Source: Apostichopus japonicus
Lineage: Eukaryota > Echinodermata > Holothuroidea > Aspidochirotida > Stichopodidae
Assembly (NCBI RefSeq): GCF_037975245.1
Contig: NC_092561.1
Span: forward strand, 17,797,001-17,861,000
DNA: 64,000 bases
Direction: 5' to 3'
Shown here: positions 23,821-35,925 of the stretch, in pieces
Numbering within the stretch: the stretch's first letter is position 1
Layout of the letters: the number at the start of each line of letters is the position of its first letter
Translations under genes and position numbers: made by a program
Notes under the pieces: model-generated
Databases searched by the model: none
What the model was told of the DNA's origin: nothing
Seen by the model: only the letters and a program-made list of their open reading frames with translations

Positions 23821-26811
23821 CTGTGACGTACGGGACATTTCAGAGACTTAAATGTGTCTAAAAGTTATAAAAAATCTATTTTCCAGAAACTTTTTCAGGT
23901 TTTCATATTTGTTATTGCTGCTACTGTATTACAAACTCATGAAGATTTCCTACACTTTCTTTAATTAGGTCCCATCTTAATTAATGTACAGTGTGACGTA
24001 CGGGACCAGAGAAATTTGTGTTTTTTTTACTAAAGAGCAAAGCTGAAATCGCTCTGAAATTAGGAGGGCAGTGATCAAGCTGTTATAACTAGTGAATAGC
24101 CTAACCTTCCAAGGGCTAAGCTGTAACATATTAGAAAAAAATATGAAGCCATTCCAGTTCAGTGATTACACAAATGAAAATTGTCCTGTGACGTACGGGA
24201 CATGTGACGTACGGGACAATTTGTCCAAATAAAAATTGACTATGAAAACTCATATTTTTATGTCTGAATATACTATAACAAGCTGATTTCTACATGAAAA
24301 CAATAATTTGGATATGCCAGAACAATGTCATTGGTAATTTCATGCCATATTTCCTTCTTTCTGGGATCGAAAAGAGCAGTGACTGTACTTGTGTGATCAT
24401 TCCACTACATAAAACATGGAATGCCTAAGTATAAATCTACTCTACACATTCATCAAATACTCATAACATCAATTTTAGCTTTGTTAGACCACAAATGATC
24501 CAAGATGCAAAGTTTTGGTGCAAAACTGTTTTGGTATATACTGTACAACACTGTATCATACGTACTCCCCACTATTGACCCTGAAGTTGAAATATGATCC
24601 ATCCCATTCAAAACATATCAAAATCTCCACAGTAATGTCCTCATAATGTCCACCTATGAAACTAGTACAAGAAAGAAAACTCTATATAGACCTAATACTG
24701 GTTACCAGACCAAATACTCATAACATCAATTCTAGCTTTGTTAGACCACAAATGATTCAAGATGCAAAGTTTTGATGCAAAACTGTTTTGGTATATACTG
24801 TACTGTACAACACTGTATCATACTCCCCACTATTGACCCTGAAGTTGAAATATGACCCATCCCATTCAAAACATATCAAAATCTCCACAGTAATGTCCTC
24901 ATAATGTCCACCTATGAAACTAGTACAAGAAAGAAAACTCTATATAGACCTAATACTGGTTACCAGACCAAATACTCATAACATCAATTCTAGCTTTGTT
25001 AGACCACAAATGATTCAAGATGCAAAGTTTTGATGCAAAACTGTTTTGGTATATACTGTACTGTACAACACTGTATCATACTCCTCACTATTGACCCTGA
25101 AGTTGAAATTATGATCCATCCCATTCAAAACATATCAAAATGTCCACAGTAACGTCCACATAATGTCCACCTATGAAACTAGTACAAGAAAGAAAACTCT
25201 ATGACCTAATACTGGTTACCAAACCAAATACTCATAACATCAATTCTAGCTTTGTTAGACCACAAATGATTCAAGATGCAAAGTTTTGGTCCAAAACTGT
25301 TTTGGTATATATACTGTACAACACTGTATCATACTCCTCACTATTGACCCTGAAGTTGAAATATGATCCATCCCATTCAAAACATATCAAAATGTCCACA
25401 GTAACGTCCACGTAATGTCCATCTATGAAACTAGTACAAGAAAGAAAACTCTATAGACCTAATACTGGTTACCAGACCAAATACTCATAACTTAAATTCT
25501 AGCTTTGTTAGACCACAAATGATTCAAGATGCAAAGTTTTGATGCAAAACTGTTTCGGTATACTGTTCAACACTGTATCATACGCCCCACTATTGACCCT
25601 GAAGTTGAAATATGATCCATCCCATTCAAAACATACCAAAATGTCCACAGTAACATCCACATAATGTCCATCCATGAAACTAGTACAAGAAAGAAAACTC
25701 TATAGACCTAACACAGGTTACCAGACCAAATACTCATAACATCAATTCTAGCTTTGTTAGACCACAAATGATTCAAGATGCAAAGTTTTGGTCCAAAACT
25801 GTTTTGGTATATATACTGTACAACACTGTATCATACTCCCCACTATTGATCCTCAAGTTGAAATATGATCCATCCCATTCAAAACATATCGAAATCTCCA
25901 CAAAAACGCCATTCGTACAATTTCCATAACAACGAAGAAAACTCTATAGACCTAACACTGATTATTGAACAAACTCATGAGTGATTGTCGTCTGTAAAAA
26001 TTGGGCGAGCAAAACTCTACACTTGTAACTAAAAATCTCAATGTCTACTATCTACCGTAAGTTCAGGACACAAGAACATTGTTGCACAGTCATGATAGTC
26101 ACACTTCACAATAGGCCTATGACATGTTGAAATGCAAACTCAACATTCTTGAAGTCGTCTTCATTCAATGTCAATGTTGAATAGCATTGTAGATGATTCT
26201 GTATCCCACACACACACAATTGACTTCCCGATAGTTTATTGAACAACACCTGGGCTGTTGGTGGTCATCTGTCAATAGTTTATTTGAAGCCATGATGTGC
26301 TCTTCAGGCATGCAGGGATTATTAGTTGCAACTACCATCTTTCAACAAAATAAATTTGTAAGCATTGGAAGGTTTCCAGTAGAGGTCCCCATTGGAGCCC
26401 ATGCATGTTTATTATGTATAAATACAGGGTTTCCCCACACTATGTCCCGTACGTCACATTTTGTCCCGTACGTCACATTTTTAATTTTGATAATTAGATT
26501 TGCTGTGAATATTATTTCAAATTTTTTGGGATGGATTTTGTTGAACAATGTTCTTAATTAGAACTTTACAAAATATCACCAAAAAAAAATTGTTCGTCCA
26601 TATCAAAACTTGAAAAAAGTGCTGAAAATTGTGACGTACGGGACATCAGTATTTGGACACTAGCTAATTAGCATATTTAATTGATGAACCCCCAAACATA
26701 ATATGTCAAAATTATTGGAAGGAAGGGTGTATCATGTCCCACATAACTTATATTCAATTATTTCATATTGCTGGCAGGGAAATAGGATTCCAAATGTCCC
26801 GTACGTCACAC
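23821..26811. mobile_element. Candidate 3-kb non-autonomous DNA transposon with subterminal 14-mers
   Basis: The ends match as inverted repeats: left TGTGACGTACGGGACATTT and the complement of the right are the same. TGCA lies on both sides (23817-23820 and 26812-26815) and may be a 4-bp target duplication. The 14-mer GTGACGTACGGGAC occurs eight times: plus at 23823, 23993, 24188, 24204 and 26631; minus at 26444, 26463 and 26796. It is confined to the two ends, like subterminal transposase-binding repeats. The centre is a six-unit satellite. No transposase frame is seen, so the superfamily is unknown. Confidence 0.6.
24456..25970. repeat. Satellite of about 255-bp units, six copies
   Basis: Unit starts (AATACTCATAAC) fall at about 24456, 24713, 24971, 25227, 25480 and 25729; the last unit decays near 25950. 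Units share TAGCTTTGTTAGACCACAAA and TGACCCTGAAGTTGAAAT. Units 2 and 3 have an extra CTGTA within TATACTGTA(CTGTA)CAAC. Confidence 0.95.
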
Positions 26812-27133
26812 TGCAATTTGAATTTATGCAAATTAGCTGGCTGTAATTATTCGAATAGGCAAAACAATTAAAAAAACTTATGAAAATCCGAAACTTCAAT
26901 AATTCAGCTTTCACATGACACCACATTTAGGGTGCTTCGGTAAAGTTTAAAATTTGGCTTCTAGGGATACAATAGCTTGGACCTGCCCTTATCAGATAAA
27001 CGATACTTTCAGCAATTAGATAACATGTATATAAAGCAATCAAGTTCAGCCACCCTGATATCCCTACAGTATATTTTTGACTTCAGAAACCCTGGCCTTG
27101 AAATGTGACATGTACCAGACATGCATAAATAAG

Positions 27134-27297
27134 GGGTTAATCAACGGTCTAGCGTGCGTTACTCACAGGATTAATGCACGATCGGGGGATAATGCAAGCG
27201 ATGCACGAGGGCGGAGCCCGAGTGCATCCAGCGATAGCATTAACACCCGGAGTGCATTAATCATGTGAGTAACGCACGCTAGACCCTTGATTAACCC
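27134..27297. mobile_element. 164-bp fold-back element
   Basis: Two arms of about 46 bp are complementary with only about two mismatches. The left begins GGGTTAATCAACGGTCTAGC and the right, in complement, GGGTTAATCAAGGGTCTAGC, separated by about 70 bp. A related arm fragment (GTGCGTTACTCACAGGA) recurs at 27404-27420. Confidence 0.8.
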
Positions 27298-27972
27298 TGT
27301 TCATTCATACACTAAAATTTGTGTGGGGGAAAAATCATAAAACAAAACATTTTTGGTTACATATAACCAAAGATTTATTAAAGTGATGCCCCGTAATTTT
27401 ACCGTGCGTTACTCACAGGATTTAACCACGGTCAGCTGACCTGAATGGACCAATAGGATTTAGGAATCTTTACTAAGTATGAATGAATATTCAGTAAATA
27501 GTGATCACAAATATTCATCGACAACAGCAAATGACCACATACTGTACATACATATACATGTAAGACACCACTATTAAATTTGCATCAAACTCCCTGCATT
27601 ACTGTACATGCTAAATGGCAACCAGGTGATAGTTACTTTGGTGTGGTAGGCTATTAACGGTCAATATGTGTACAGACATTGCCATACTGTACCAAGAGTT
27701 GGTTTTCCAAGAATGAAGGATCATCAGACCAATATTAAATTCAAAACACTTCCCAATTGCTGCATGTCTGTACAAGATTGTGCAACATCACATGATGTGG
27801 CCATCTACTTGTAGGGGCGGTTGATAAAAACTCGGATATCCAACATAAACATAAATTCAGTGACACAGGATGTGGAATCTCTTGTGCATATTAATTGTGA
27901 CCTTTTTGAATAGCAGTTTGCAATGCTGGATAAATCATATTCCCTGACAAATCTATGTAGTTGAAAAGTTAA

Positions 27973-28641
27973 AGCAGCATTTTGCGTTTGGTCGCCGTTT
28001 TCTACTTTTTTTGACATGTCCATCGAGTTTTTACATATATATCAATCACAAACAGCAAACTAAGATATTAGCCAAGATTTTCCCTGCCAACAACGTTAAT
28101 TAGCGAGTAATTAAGGATATTTGCAGATAATGAGAAAAGTGTCCACGACAAACTCCACGTTTAAAATTAATCGCATACAGTTCCCCCAAACCCACTAGTT
28201 TGAATTCAACCAATCAGAGATGCAGGTTTAGTTATGAGCTGTTGCTAAAAATAGATTCAAGACTTTGCGTTGGTATAACCATGGAGGTAAAAACAGATTT
28301 ACCTCCATGGTACAACCAGGGAGTTGCTATGGAACTCCCTGGTACAACTGCCATATAGACTGTACACAAATCAAACATGGTGTTGTATTACGTAGGCCTA
28401 TTGGTCAATGACGTTCGTAGTGTTTAAATATTCATATTATGGGCGAGGTTTATTGGGATCCCAACGAAAAATCTCTTGGAGAAAAACAAAGTTAAAAGTT
28501 GCAAATTTTCGACTTTTAATACTTTTATGCCACCATTTGAAGTAAGATTTAAATAGATAAGCTAGTTATGTATGTCGTTATGGCATATAGTGGAGTCAGT
28601 GAGGTTGAGAAATATCATAGAAAAGGACGCAAAATGCTGCT
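27973..28641. mobile_element. TTAA-flanked element with perfect 15-bp inverted ends
   Basis: Including the TTAA at 27969 and 28642, the ends share TTAAAGCAGCATTTTGCGT as a perfect inverted repeat. Two strong hairpins lie inside: CCATGGAGGTAAA with TTTACCTCCATGG (28280-28315), directly followed by CCAGGGAGTT with AACTCCCTGG (about 28316-28345). No coding capacity. Its termini (AAGCAGC) differ from the AGGGTGT family, so it is a separate TTAA family. Confidence 0.75.
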
Positions 28642-28904
28642 TTAATGGATGAATGTTGCTTGTTACAGTAAAGTAACCGTTTGTACACAAAATTCATTTT
28701 TCCATTGACTGTTCATACTGCCAGCTACTGTATCAGTTACATACATGTGCTCAGTTACAATGATCTGCAAACACGGCTCGGCATACAGTTACTGTATATT
28801 TACTGAAAGTGTTGTTCACAAGTCATAAATTTTGAGCCTCTTCTGTGAGTTTGATATGCTCATGGTTACACCTATCAGTCACACTGGTACAGTAATATAA
28901 CTGT

Positions 28905-29000
28905 TAGAATGAGAAGGGACATAGAGGGTGCACAGTGTTAAAGGGTTCATTCTAGGCAGAGTACGACAAGAGTGGTAAGGTTGCGAGGAGACAGGTAAAC
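28905..29000 (+). repeat. Copy of the 200-bp dispersed repeat
   Basis: Contains TTAGAATGAGAAGGGACATAG, GTGCACAGTGTTAAAGG and GAGGAGACAGGTAAACGAG in the same order as the 11.4-kb copy. Its end runs into an ATA triplet repeat. Confidence 0.7.
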
Positions 29001-29100
29001 GAGTAATAATAATAATAATAATAAATGAACTTATAAAGCGCTAAAATCTACGAAGTATTCAATAGCGCTGTACAACCTAATAAAAAGCCAACTTAAAAAA
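29001..29100 (-). repeat. Retroposon 3' tail
   Basis: (AAT)n followed by ACTTATAAAGCGCTAAAATC and AATAGCGCTGTACAA. On the minus strand this is a body ending AGCGCTTTATAAGT plus an ATT-repeat tail, the 3'-end style also seen on the LINE at 55.1 kb (AGGCGCTATAAAAG then ATT repeats). Confidence 0.5.
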
Positions 29101-30195
29101 ATGAGTAACAAAGTAAATCTGCTACAGTATGCTGAAAATATTTTTAAAGTTCTGTACAGTTTTTCAATTTTATTCCCCTCCTGATGTGTTGTTAATATTT
29201 CAATTTGGTTAAATTATCATGCTCCTGTATACAAAGTTTACTGATAGTTATCAGTGCAAAACTACAAACTACAATTAACTCACTGAACTATGGTTTTTAC
29301 AAAAGATGTCATTGATGGTCAATTGCTTCCAACTTTTAAGCCTTAATCCTAGTTAGTGACTTGTTGATAAAATCATGAAGTCAAGAGCGTCACCATTCAT
29401 AATGTTCATTCGAACATGCAATTTCGTTTTGACACTTTTTTACAACAGGCCGCTTTTTGGAAGAGAACATCGAAGCTGTATAGCTGCACTCGGACCACTG
29501 GACAGTACACCAAGTTGTATTCACCAGCTTCACCTCCACCAGATTGTGGTCGGAAGACTACAGCTCTTCAATACTCTACAAGAATCTATTTTTTGGAAAC
29601 AAAAACAAACCCATCTCTGTGTGTTCCAGCTCAGTCGCAAGCTTTTCCAGACTGGAATTTGTTGGAAGAACAAACAGTAATTAATTCTGTTGCATTTCCC
29701 TGTTCAGCTCATCTTCATTTCAGAACATCCAGGCTATATATGCTATAAATAGCTTACAGTGTATAAGCTCCAAAAATATGGAAAATTGTCTGAGTGATAT
29801 AATTATTGTAATCATCTTTTTCCAGATTATTTGTGTAGCGAGTCCGTCCGGAAAGCTTTAAATACTTTTCTTGAACTGTAATTGGTTGAGACCGCCAGCA
29901 ACTCTGTATGTACAGCATTTTTAATAGTACTGTAACAATATACGTACTGTACAACCTAGAGTTAATTGAACCTTTTCAGACAAATCTTTCTGGGGCTTTC
30001 ATGAGATCCAGGAAGTGTGAAATGGTTGATATGAATCTATGAAGATGATAATGAAATCCATATACAGTATTATATCATGTCACACAGAATAGAAAGTCTG
30101 GACTGGTGAATTTCAAGTGAAACTTGATCGATGCGTTCGTTCAACGTTTAATGTCTTCGCATGATTTGTGTGGCTTCGTTTTGCTTGTCGTCTGC
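29101..30195. other. Region without a supported gene
   Basis: Two overlapping frames at 29375-29748 lack recognisable content and splice signals. Nothing else stands out. Confidence 0.5.
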
Positions 30196-30199
30196 TTAA

Positions 30200-30559
30200 A
30201 GGCATTGAAGACTCGCCCCAAACCGCGTGCGGCCATCTGAAAAATTTAACTTTCTGTTGCTTGCAAGTGATGTTTTGTTTGTGTCGCTACAAAATGCAGG
30301 CAGTAATGAAACGCGATACCTTGTTATCTTTAGCTGGACCTGAGTTGTCCATCGCTGTATTGTTAGTACACTGTGCTGTGTGTATTGACTGCAGCTGTTT
30401 GTACCGACTGTACACTAGTGTCTAACTACGGACGGTAGCAAGCTGTGTGCGTATTTTCTGGGATCGATGGTGGTGTCTAACAGTTCTGTTACACCTCATT
30501 TGAAACTAGGTCAGATTACCGGCATTAGATGTTTCTTTTTGCGCGAGTCTTCACACCCT
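30200..30559 (+). mobile_element. TTAA MITE, copy 2 (T2/Kolobok-like)
   Basis: Flanked by TTAA at 30196-30199 and 30560-30563. Ends AGGCATTGAAGACTCGC and, in complement, AGGGTGTGAAGACTCGC. This is a 360-bp copy with an internal block that copy 1 lacks. An 85-residue frame across it is incidental. Confidence 0.85.
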
Positions 30560-30563
30560 TTAA

Positions 30564-33500
30564 GTTCTTACTTCTGTTATTGTTTTAACTTATCATGTTG
30601 CGTTTAGGCTGCTACGGTACAGTATTCGTGTTGGGCTACAGTAGGTATAATTTGTATGTCAATAGATGTGTAATTTTGAATGCGATTCTAATGTTGTGGT
30701 TTTCGAGATACTGATAAGTTGTACAAATGAACATTGTTAGTAATTTTCCAACTGAAGTGTACTTCAGGTACTGAAGGGGGGTAATTTGATCATTTAATTA
30801 TTACTGAACTTTGCACCATGAAATGTACACAGTGCTTTAAAGTATATCAAACAGGCAAAGTAGGAGCTCCAGAGTTCTGATGTTGTGAAGGGACAGGTAG
30901 GTGGGGAAGCGATCTTCGTTAAAGTCAACGTACAGTACAGTGAGCTGCAGGAGCCATACTTTGCAGGGCTTGATCACACTTGTTCCCCTCTCCCCCCCCC
31001 CCCGCAACCCCCGATATTACAGTGAGTCACGCATTTGTGTCATCCTTGGCTGACCTTGTACAGTACTGTAAGGGTATCCTGGTCTTGTGTTTCATACAGT
31101 ATCATATTGCCAATGGCTGTGGTTACTTAAATATTGTGAAGCTTATTAGCAGGGATGAGCCTGGGGTAAAAAAAAATCACGGAACTTTGCAAAAATTGCA
31201 GTATAGGCTCCAGTTTGCGTATGCTACAGTGTGTTAGGATAATAGTTTTTGTTTCCGAGGTAGAAAAGAAATCACGGATTCCACAAATTCGCGGGAAAAG
31301 CTCATGTCTGTGTTAGTAAGCTACTTATATGGTGTTGATAAGACGTCTGTTTCATCTCAAAAAGGTACCAATATCCACCCAACTTTGGAAAATGCAATTA
31401 TCACTGTGCCCATTATTAAAACTGCAAAGGGCATGAACCGAACAGGCATACAGCTCTCCATAACCTTCCAGGTTGTTGCAATCTTCATGTACACTTTTCA
31501 ATATTACAAATTTGTGGCCAGTGTCGGCCACTAAACATATTTCCATGATGAATATGCGCAAATATAGACATTATGGAAGTTAGTGACCAAGCAACTAGTC
31601 AACTACTCAGCTGAATTATTGCTGATTTCCGGGCTTTTAAAGTTTAAGTTTCCAAGATTTTGTGAAAAATGAAAAAAAAAAAATATTCATCTAAAATAAT
31701 AATAAATAAAAAAATCTCATCACTAGATTGAAGGTTGACCATACAGCAATTTTGCATTTAGCATTTTGGTGAAAATTGAAGGTCATTTGAGTTCAAAAAC
31801 ATTCAAAATCGACAAAAAAACACTTACATATTGTTGCTGATATTGTTTTTCAGTGGGGGAGGGAAAGGTGGGGGAGGGAAAGAGGGAGAAAGGGATGAGG
31901 GGATTCAGTCATCTGAAGTTATGAAATACTGTTTGTTTTGCCTTAATTTACAAATGCTTTCCATCACTCTTTTCTGTTTTATAAAAGTGCTCAAGTTTTG
32001 ATCACCTTTTGTCCATGTTCCTGTTAACGAAGAAGACAAAGCACAAAAGCAGTGGTGTACAACGCTCTGAAATAACCCTCCATACTCCTCATCATAGTCA
32101 GAACTTACAATCTTTTCAAATTTTGCAAGTAGCTCACCCCCTTCCTACCCACCTTTCCTCCAACCACATTCCCCCCCCTCCTACTCTACCCTTCTACCTC
32201 CCAGCACACATAAACTAAAAACAAATCTCAACCTACTACTGTACATAGTTCTCTGTGACAATATACAATAAAATAGCAGAGAGCAGCTCTTTTTGGAGTA
32301 TTTTTAGTGAGTGTGCTAAACAAAATCTCAAAACACTTCAGCATTTATTTTAATGCAGCCATGTTGTAGGGGTCCACATTATAAACTATATTACTGCAGT
32401 AGCTTACAATTTTCCTCGGAAAAGTCAAACCCACGTGATTAATTATCGCACTACTTGACTGTACCTGAGTACGAACTTAGAATGAAATATGTATTTATAT
32501 ATAGCAACACTGTACAGTAATGAATGATGGAAGTATATGAATTATTCATGGTTGAGTAACAGCAAACAACAGGCTCCTGTAAGTGTGTTACTTCTCACTG
32601 TGGGAGTGGGTGGGACATTGAGTGGGCGGAGCAGAGGCTTGCACTACTGTATGCGAGAGGAGGGGGCCAAAGAAAATTCCCCTTTGATTGTTTTCGAAAT
32701 TTTGATATTTCCCACTCATAGCAATTGTAGTATACATGTACATTATGCATACAGGATGTAGTTTACAGGACCAAGAATGAAAAAAACATAATTGGGAAAT
32801 GGGTGGGTGGGTATTGCATGGGTGGGTGGGTGTACAATAGAGGCATGCACTTGTGTTCGGTAGTTCCCCTCTTACTGTAGCTGTGAGAGGTGTGGCCTAA
32901 AGAAAATTCCCCTTGCTCATTTGTTTTGAAAGTGTTCACAAAATGTTTGTGAAGAAATGATGGCTTTGGTAATAGCCAATTATTAAACTGGGCAAACAAA
33001 GCAGTTACAGAATATTTCTCTTGTTACAAAGCACTGTACTGTATTGTAGAGGATCGAGGGGGGGGGGGGAGGGAGGGGGCATAGTGCTAAAATATGATCA
33101 GTTATTAGGGTAGGTAGATGGGATTAATAGGGTCCCAACAGGTAAGAGAGGGGGACAGTTAAGTATGAATAGATCTAGATACAATGCTATTGTAGTACTG
33201 TAGGACTTACTATGATATGGTAATTCCAAATCAGTGGACCATTTTTGAGGCAAAAATTTAAGTATTATTAAAAATTGTAAATTCCAACCTTTTTTTTAAT
33301 TCATTCATATTTGTGTACATACTACACATTGTGTAAAGTGAGCTTTTTTTTTAAATTTTATTTACTGTTCATATTTTAATGACACACTATAACTTGTAGC
33401 ATTTACTGAACAATCAAAATTTCAAACTGAATTTGAAAATAAAACTGCTACAGTAGGACATTTTCAAAGTATTAAATAAACTTTCTGGTTAATTAACCTA

Positions 33501-34013
33501 TTGTACAGTAAGTGGGACATGAACTTAAAAGCTAAAGGGGATCAATAGGGGTACAGTATGGTCCAATACTGTACCCATATGGATTACAGAAAGAGATCTG
33601 CAATTCTGGGAATAATTCTATCTATAATGTTTAGTGTACAGTACTGTATATCTACTGCAGTATATACAGTATCAGCTCCTGCAAGTACTTACTGTAGTAA
33701 CAGTATCAATCTCGCAAAACGAACAAAGTTATTAAAAAACAAAAATGTTTCTGTGAAAAACTTGTTACCATGAAACAGGCTAGAATACAAGCTACCTGTA
33801 CGTAGGTGGACATTGAGGCGTGGTGGGGGAATTTTCAGTAGTACCATGAACACTATAGGGTGGACCAGTAACAATAAAGACTACAATTTTTGACTAAATG
33901 GCATGTTTTACCCCCTAAGTTAACAAATATGGCTCACTGTACTGTACATCACAGATAATTCTTTTATACGATAAAACTGTACCTACTATACGTATATAAA
34001 TATATTTACTTAC
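30564..34013. other. Region without a supported gene
   Basis: Degenerate copies of the 200-bp dispersed repeat at about 30765-30920 and 33050-33160 (with a G-run). A C-run at 30992-31003 and homopurine stretches at 31850-31905. Repeated GTGGGTGGGTG-like phrases at 32805-32835. No exon is recognised. Confidence 0.5.
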
Positions 34014-34169
34014 AGATTCTAAACTGATTTCTTCCGAGTCTAAGACCACAGTCTTACAGAATCTGCAATCTGCTGTCACCCTGTTCGTGGTGTAACTGGC
34101 ATAGTGGAAATTGTGGAGTACCAGATGATAGAACCCCTGCACGAGACCACTGGTTACCTCGGCAGACAT
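34014..34169 (-). CDS. Tentative first coding exon, BED-finger-like
   Basis: A minus-strand ATG at 34169 opens a 52-codon frame ending exactly at a consensus donor, TCT|GTAAGT (exon end 34014), in phase 0. The peptide contains LHNFHYASYTTNRV followed by TADCRFCKTVVLDSEE. An aromatic segment before a Cys-x-x-Cys resembles the first half of BED-type zinc fingers, which bind DNA and occur in hAT-type transposases and domesticated regulators. The His/Cys half would be in a following exon, which I could not find to the left. The alternative is an unrelated small exon or chance. Confidence 0.35.
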
Positions 34170-35259
34170 CTTTGTCCCAGTGATTTCTCCTGACAGCAGC
34201 CTTTGTTGATGGCCCACTCTTTGTTCTATACTGATATATATGTACAGTATGTATAGTCCTCTACAGTTAACTGTATGTACAATCACACACACACAAACAG
34301 CAGCAGCTCTCTGCTTGCTCGAAACATATAAAGGTTCAATTAATAGAAACCTATGGTAGCTCAGAGCTGAACATGTGCTGCAGCATGAACAAAAACCTGC
34401 ACAGATAGCCTTGGGTCGACGTCAATTACTGTGCTTGTATATCGGTGATTCATGGAGTACAAGACAGGTATGCAGGAAGGACTATACTGCACAGGTGACT
34501 GAGTAGTTCACAATTATTAAAGCGAGGTCAACTGACTATTTCTGCATGAAACAAGCAAAGACAACATCAGAAACAATGAAAATCCCCTATTCTCTTTGTG
34601 TGATTTTGTTTTTGTTATGAACGGCTACAGATTTACAGTAACAAATCTCAAGTTTATCACAAACAGTTACTGTACTGATCCCCTTAGTTCATTCTTGAAA
34701 ATAAACTTCAAAGTCACGGTCTGCAACTTGCTTTGAAGTTTTGTATTTCAATTTTACCTGTAAGTTTTAATCACAAACTTTTCATTCCAAATCAATTCGA
34801 ATAAACAGTTTTAAAACAGTTGCTTTAAGAACACTCCCAAGAACACTTTAAGTATTTGTAGCATACCGCTTATACATTGCACTTGCGTCACACAATGAAA
34901 ATTTAAAGGCGAGTAGTTATCCTGATGCGTTGGGACTCGAAAACACAGCGACTTGTTGTAATGTGCAGGGTTAAAAATGCTGTTGAAAAGGGTGCTGTTC
35001 CACTTGTCACAAGCGTAAATTTATATCACAGTATCATATTATAGTTTCCAAAATAAACCTGTAGCAATCTTTCGATGACGTTAGGAAATTTCGAAGCAGT
35101 CCTGACTGTGGTGTCACAAAATTTTAAGTATACATCACATTTACTCTCCAAAGAAAATTCGCAACGATAGCCAACGATGCCCATCTAGAAATAGAGTTTG
35201 TGTTAAATTTTCCTTCAAAATTCACAAGCCATTATAAGGATGAAACAGTGCATAAATTA
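34170..35259. other. Region without a supported gene
   Basis: Upstream flank of the tentative BED-like exon. No further exon or known repeat is recognised; a TTAAAGGCGAG phrase at 34904 resembles a TTAA-element end but no partner was found. Confidence 0.45.
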
Positions 35260-35610
35260 TCCTGTGCAATTCAACAGCGAGAGCGAAACCTGCGAGTGCG
35301 AACCCTGCTCTATTTCCTAGAAAACTGCAATTCTCAACTACTGTATAGTATCTATTACATTCAAGTTACAGACAGTATAGAAGTTACTATTGAGACAAAG
35401 CACATACAGGTAGTGTTCCTCCTACTCGTAAAGGTGACATTAAAATGATTTTCGATGAAGTCTCAACTAGGTCTTCACCAAATGATGACATCTCTGAAAA
35501 GAACTCAAAAGTTTTGAACGATTCAACTTCGAGAGCGAAAGTGCACACCCCCGCTCGATTTCCTAGAAAACTGTAGTTCTCAACTACTGTTAAAGTATCG
35601 ATTACTTGAT
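35260..35610. repeat. Direct repeat pair of about 85 bp
   Basis: TTCAAC(AG/TT)CGAGAGCGAAA, then CTCGATTTCCTAGAAAACTG-like and TTCTCAACTACTGT, occur at about 35268-35352 and again at about 35523-35600, a period near 255 bp. Confidence 0.7.
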
Positions 35611-35709
35611 AGACAGTAAAGTTAACAACTTGAAAAAAAGACAGAAAAACAGAACCAACTTTACAGTACTACACTGTACAGCGGGATCATCATTGAAAAG
35701 CTTTCAACT

Positions 35710-35925
35710 TCAGTCTACAGGTAAGATTCGAATCCATGAAAAATCCAAGACGAAACAAATGTCCCGATCACGTTGGGGCTGTGGAATGATAAGGGTAGTT
35801 CTTTGACCGTTGGGGTCCGGTCATAGAGCAGAAAGCGATAGAAGGTTACCGGTTCACTCTAAACTCGGTAGAGCCATAGTGCTGAGGTTGTGTTGAGACA
35901 GGTAAGCGAGGAGCTAAGTCAATCT
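35710..35925 (+). repeat. Copy of the 200-bp dispersed repeat
   Basis: Begins AAGATTCGAATCCATG (a B-box-like phrase, also AAGATTTGAATCCAC at 11377) and includes AATCCAAGACGAAAC, shared with the DIRS interior near 8350. It ends GTTGAGACAGGTAAGCGAGG. The similarity therefore extends beyond the terminal repeat proper. Confidence 0.7.

Noticed and set aside
24456-25970. CRISPR-like regular repeats
   Set aside because: Units of about 255 bp are tandem with no spacers; the context is animal DNA, so this is a satellite.
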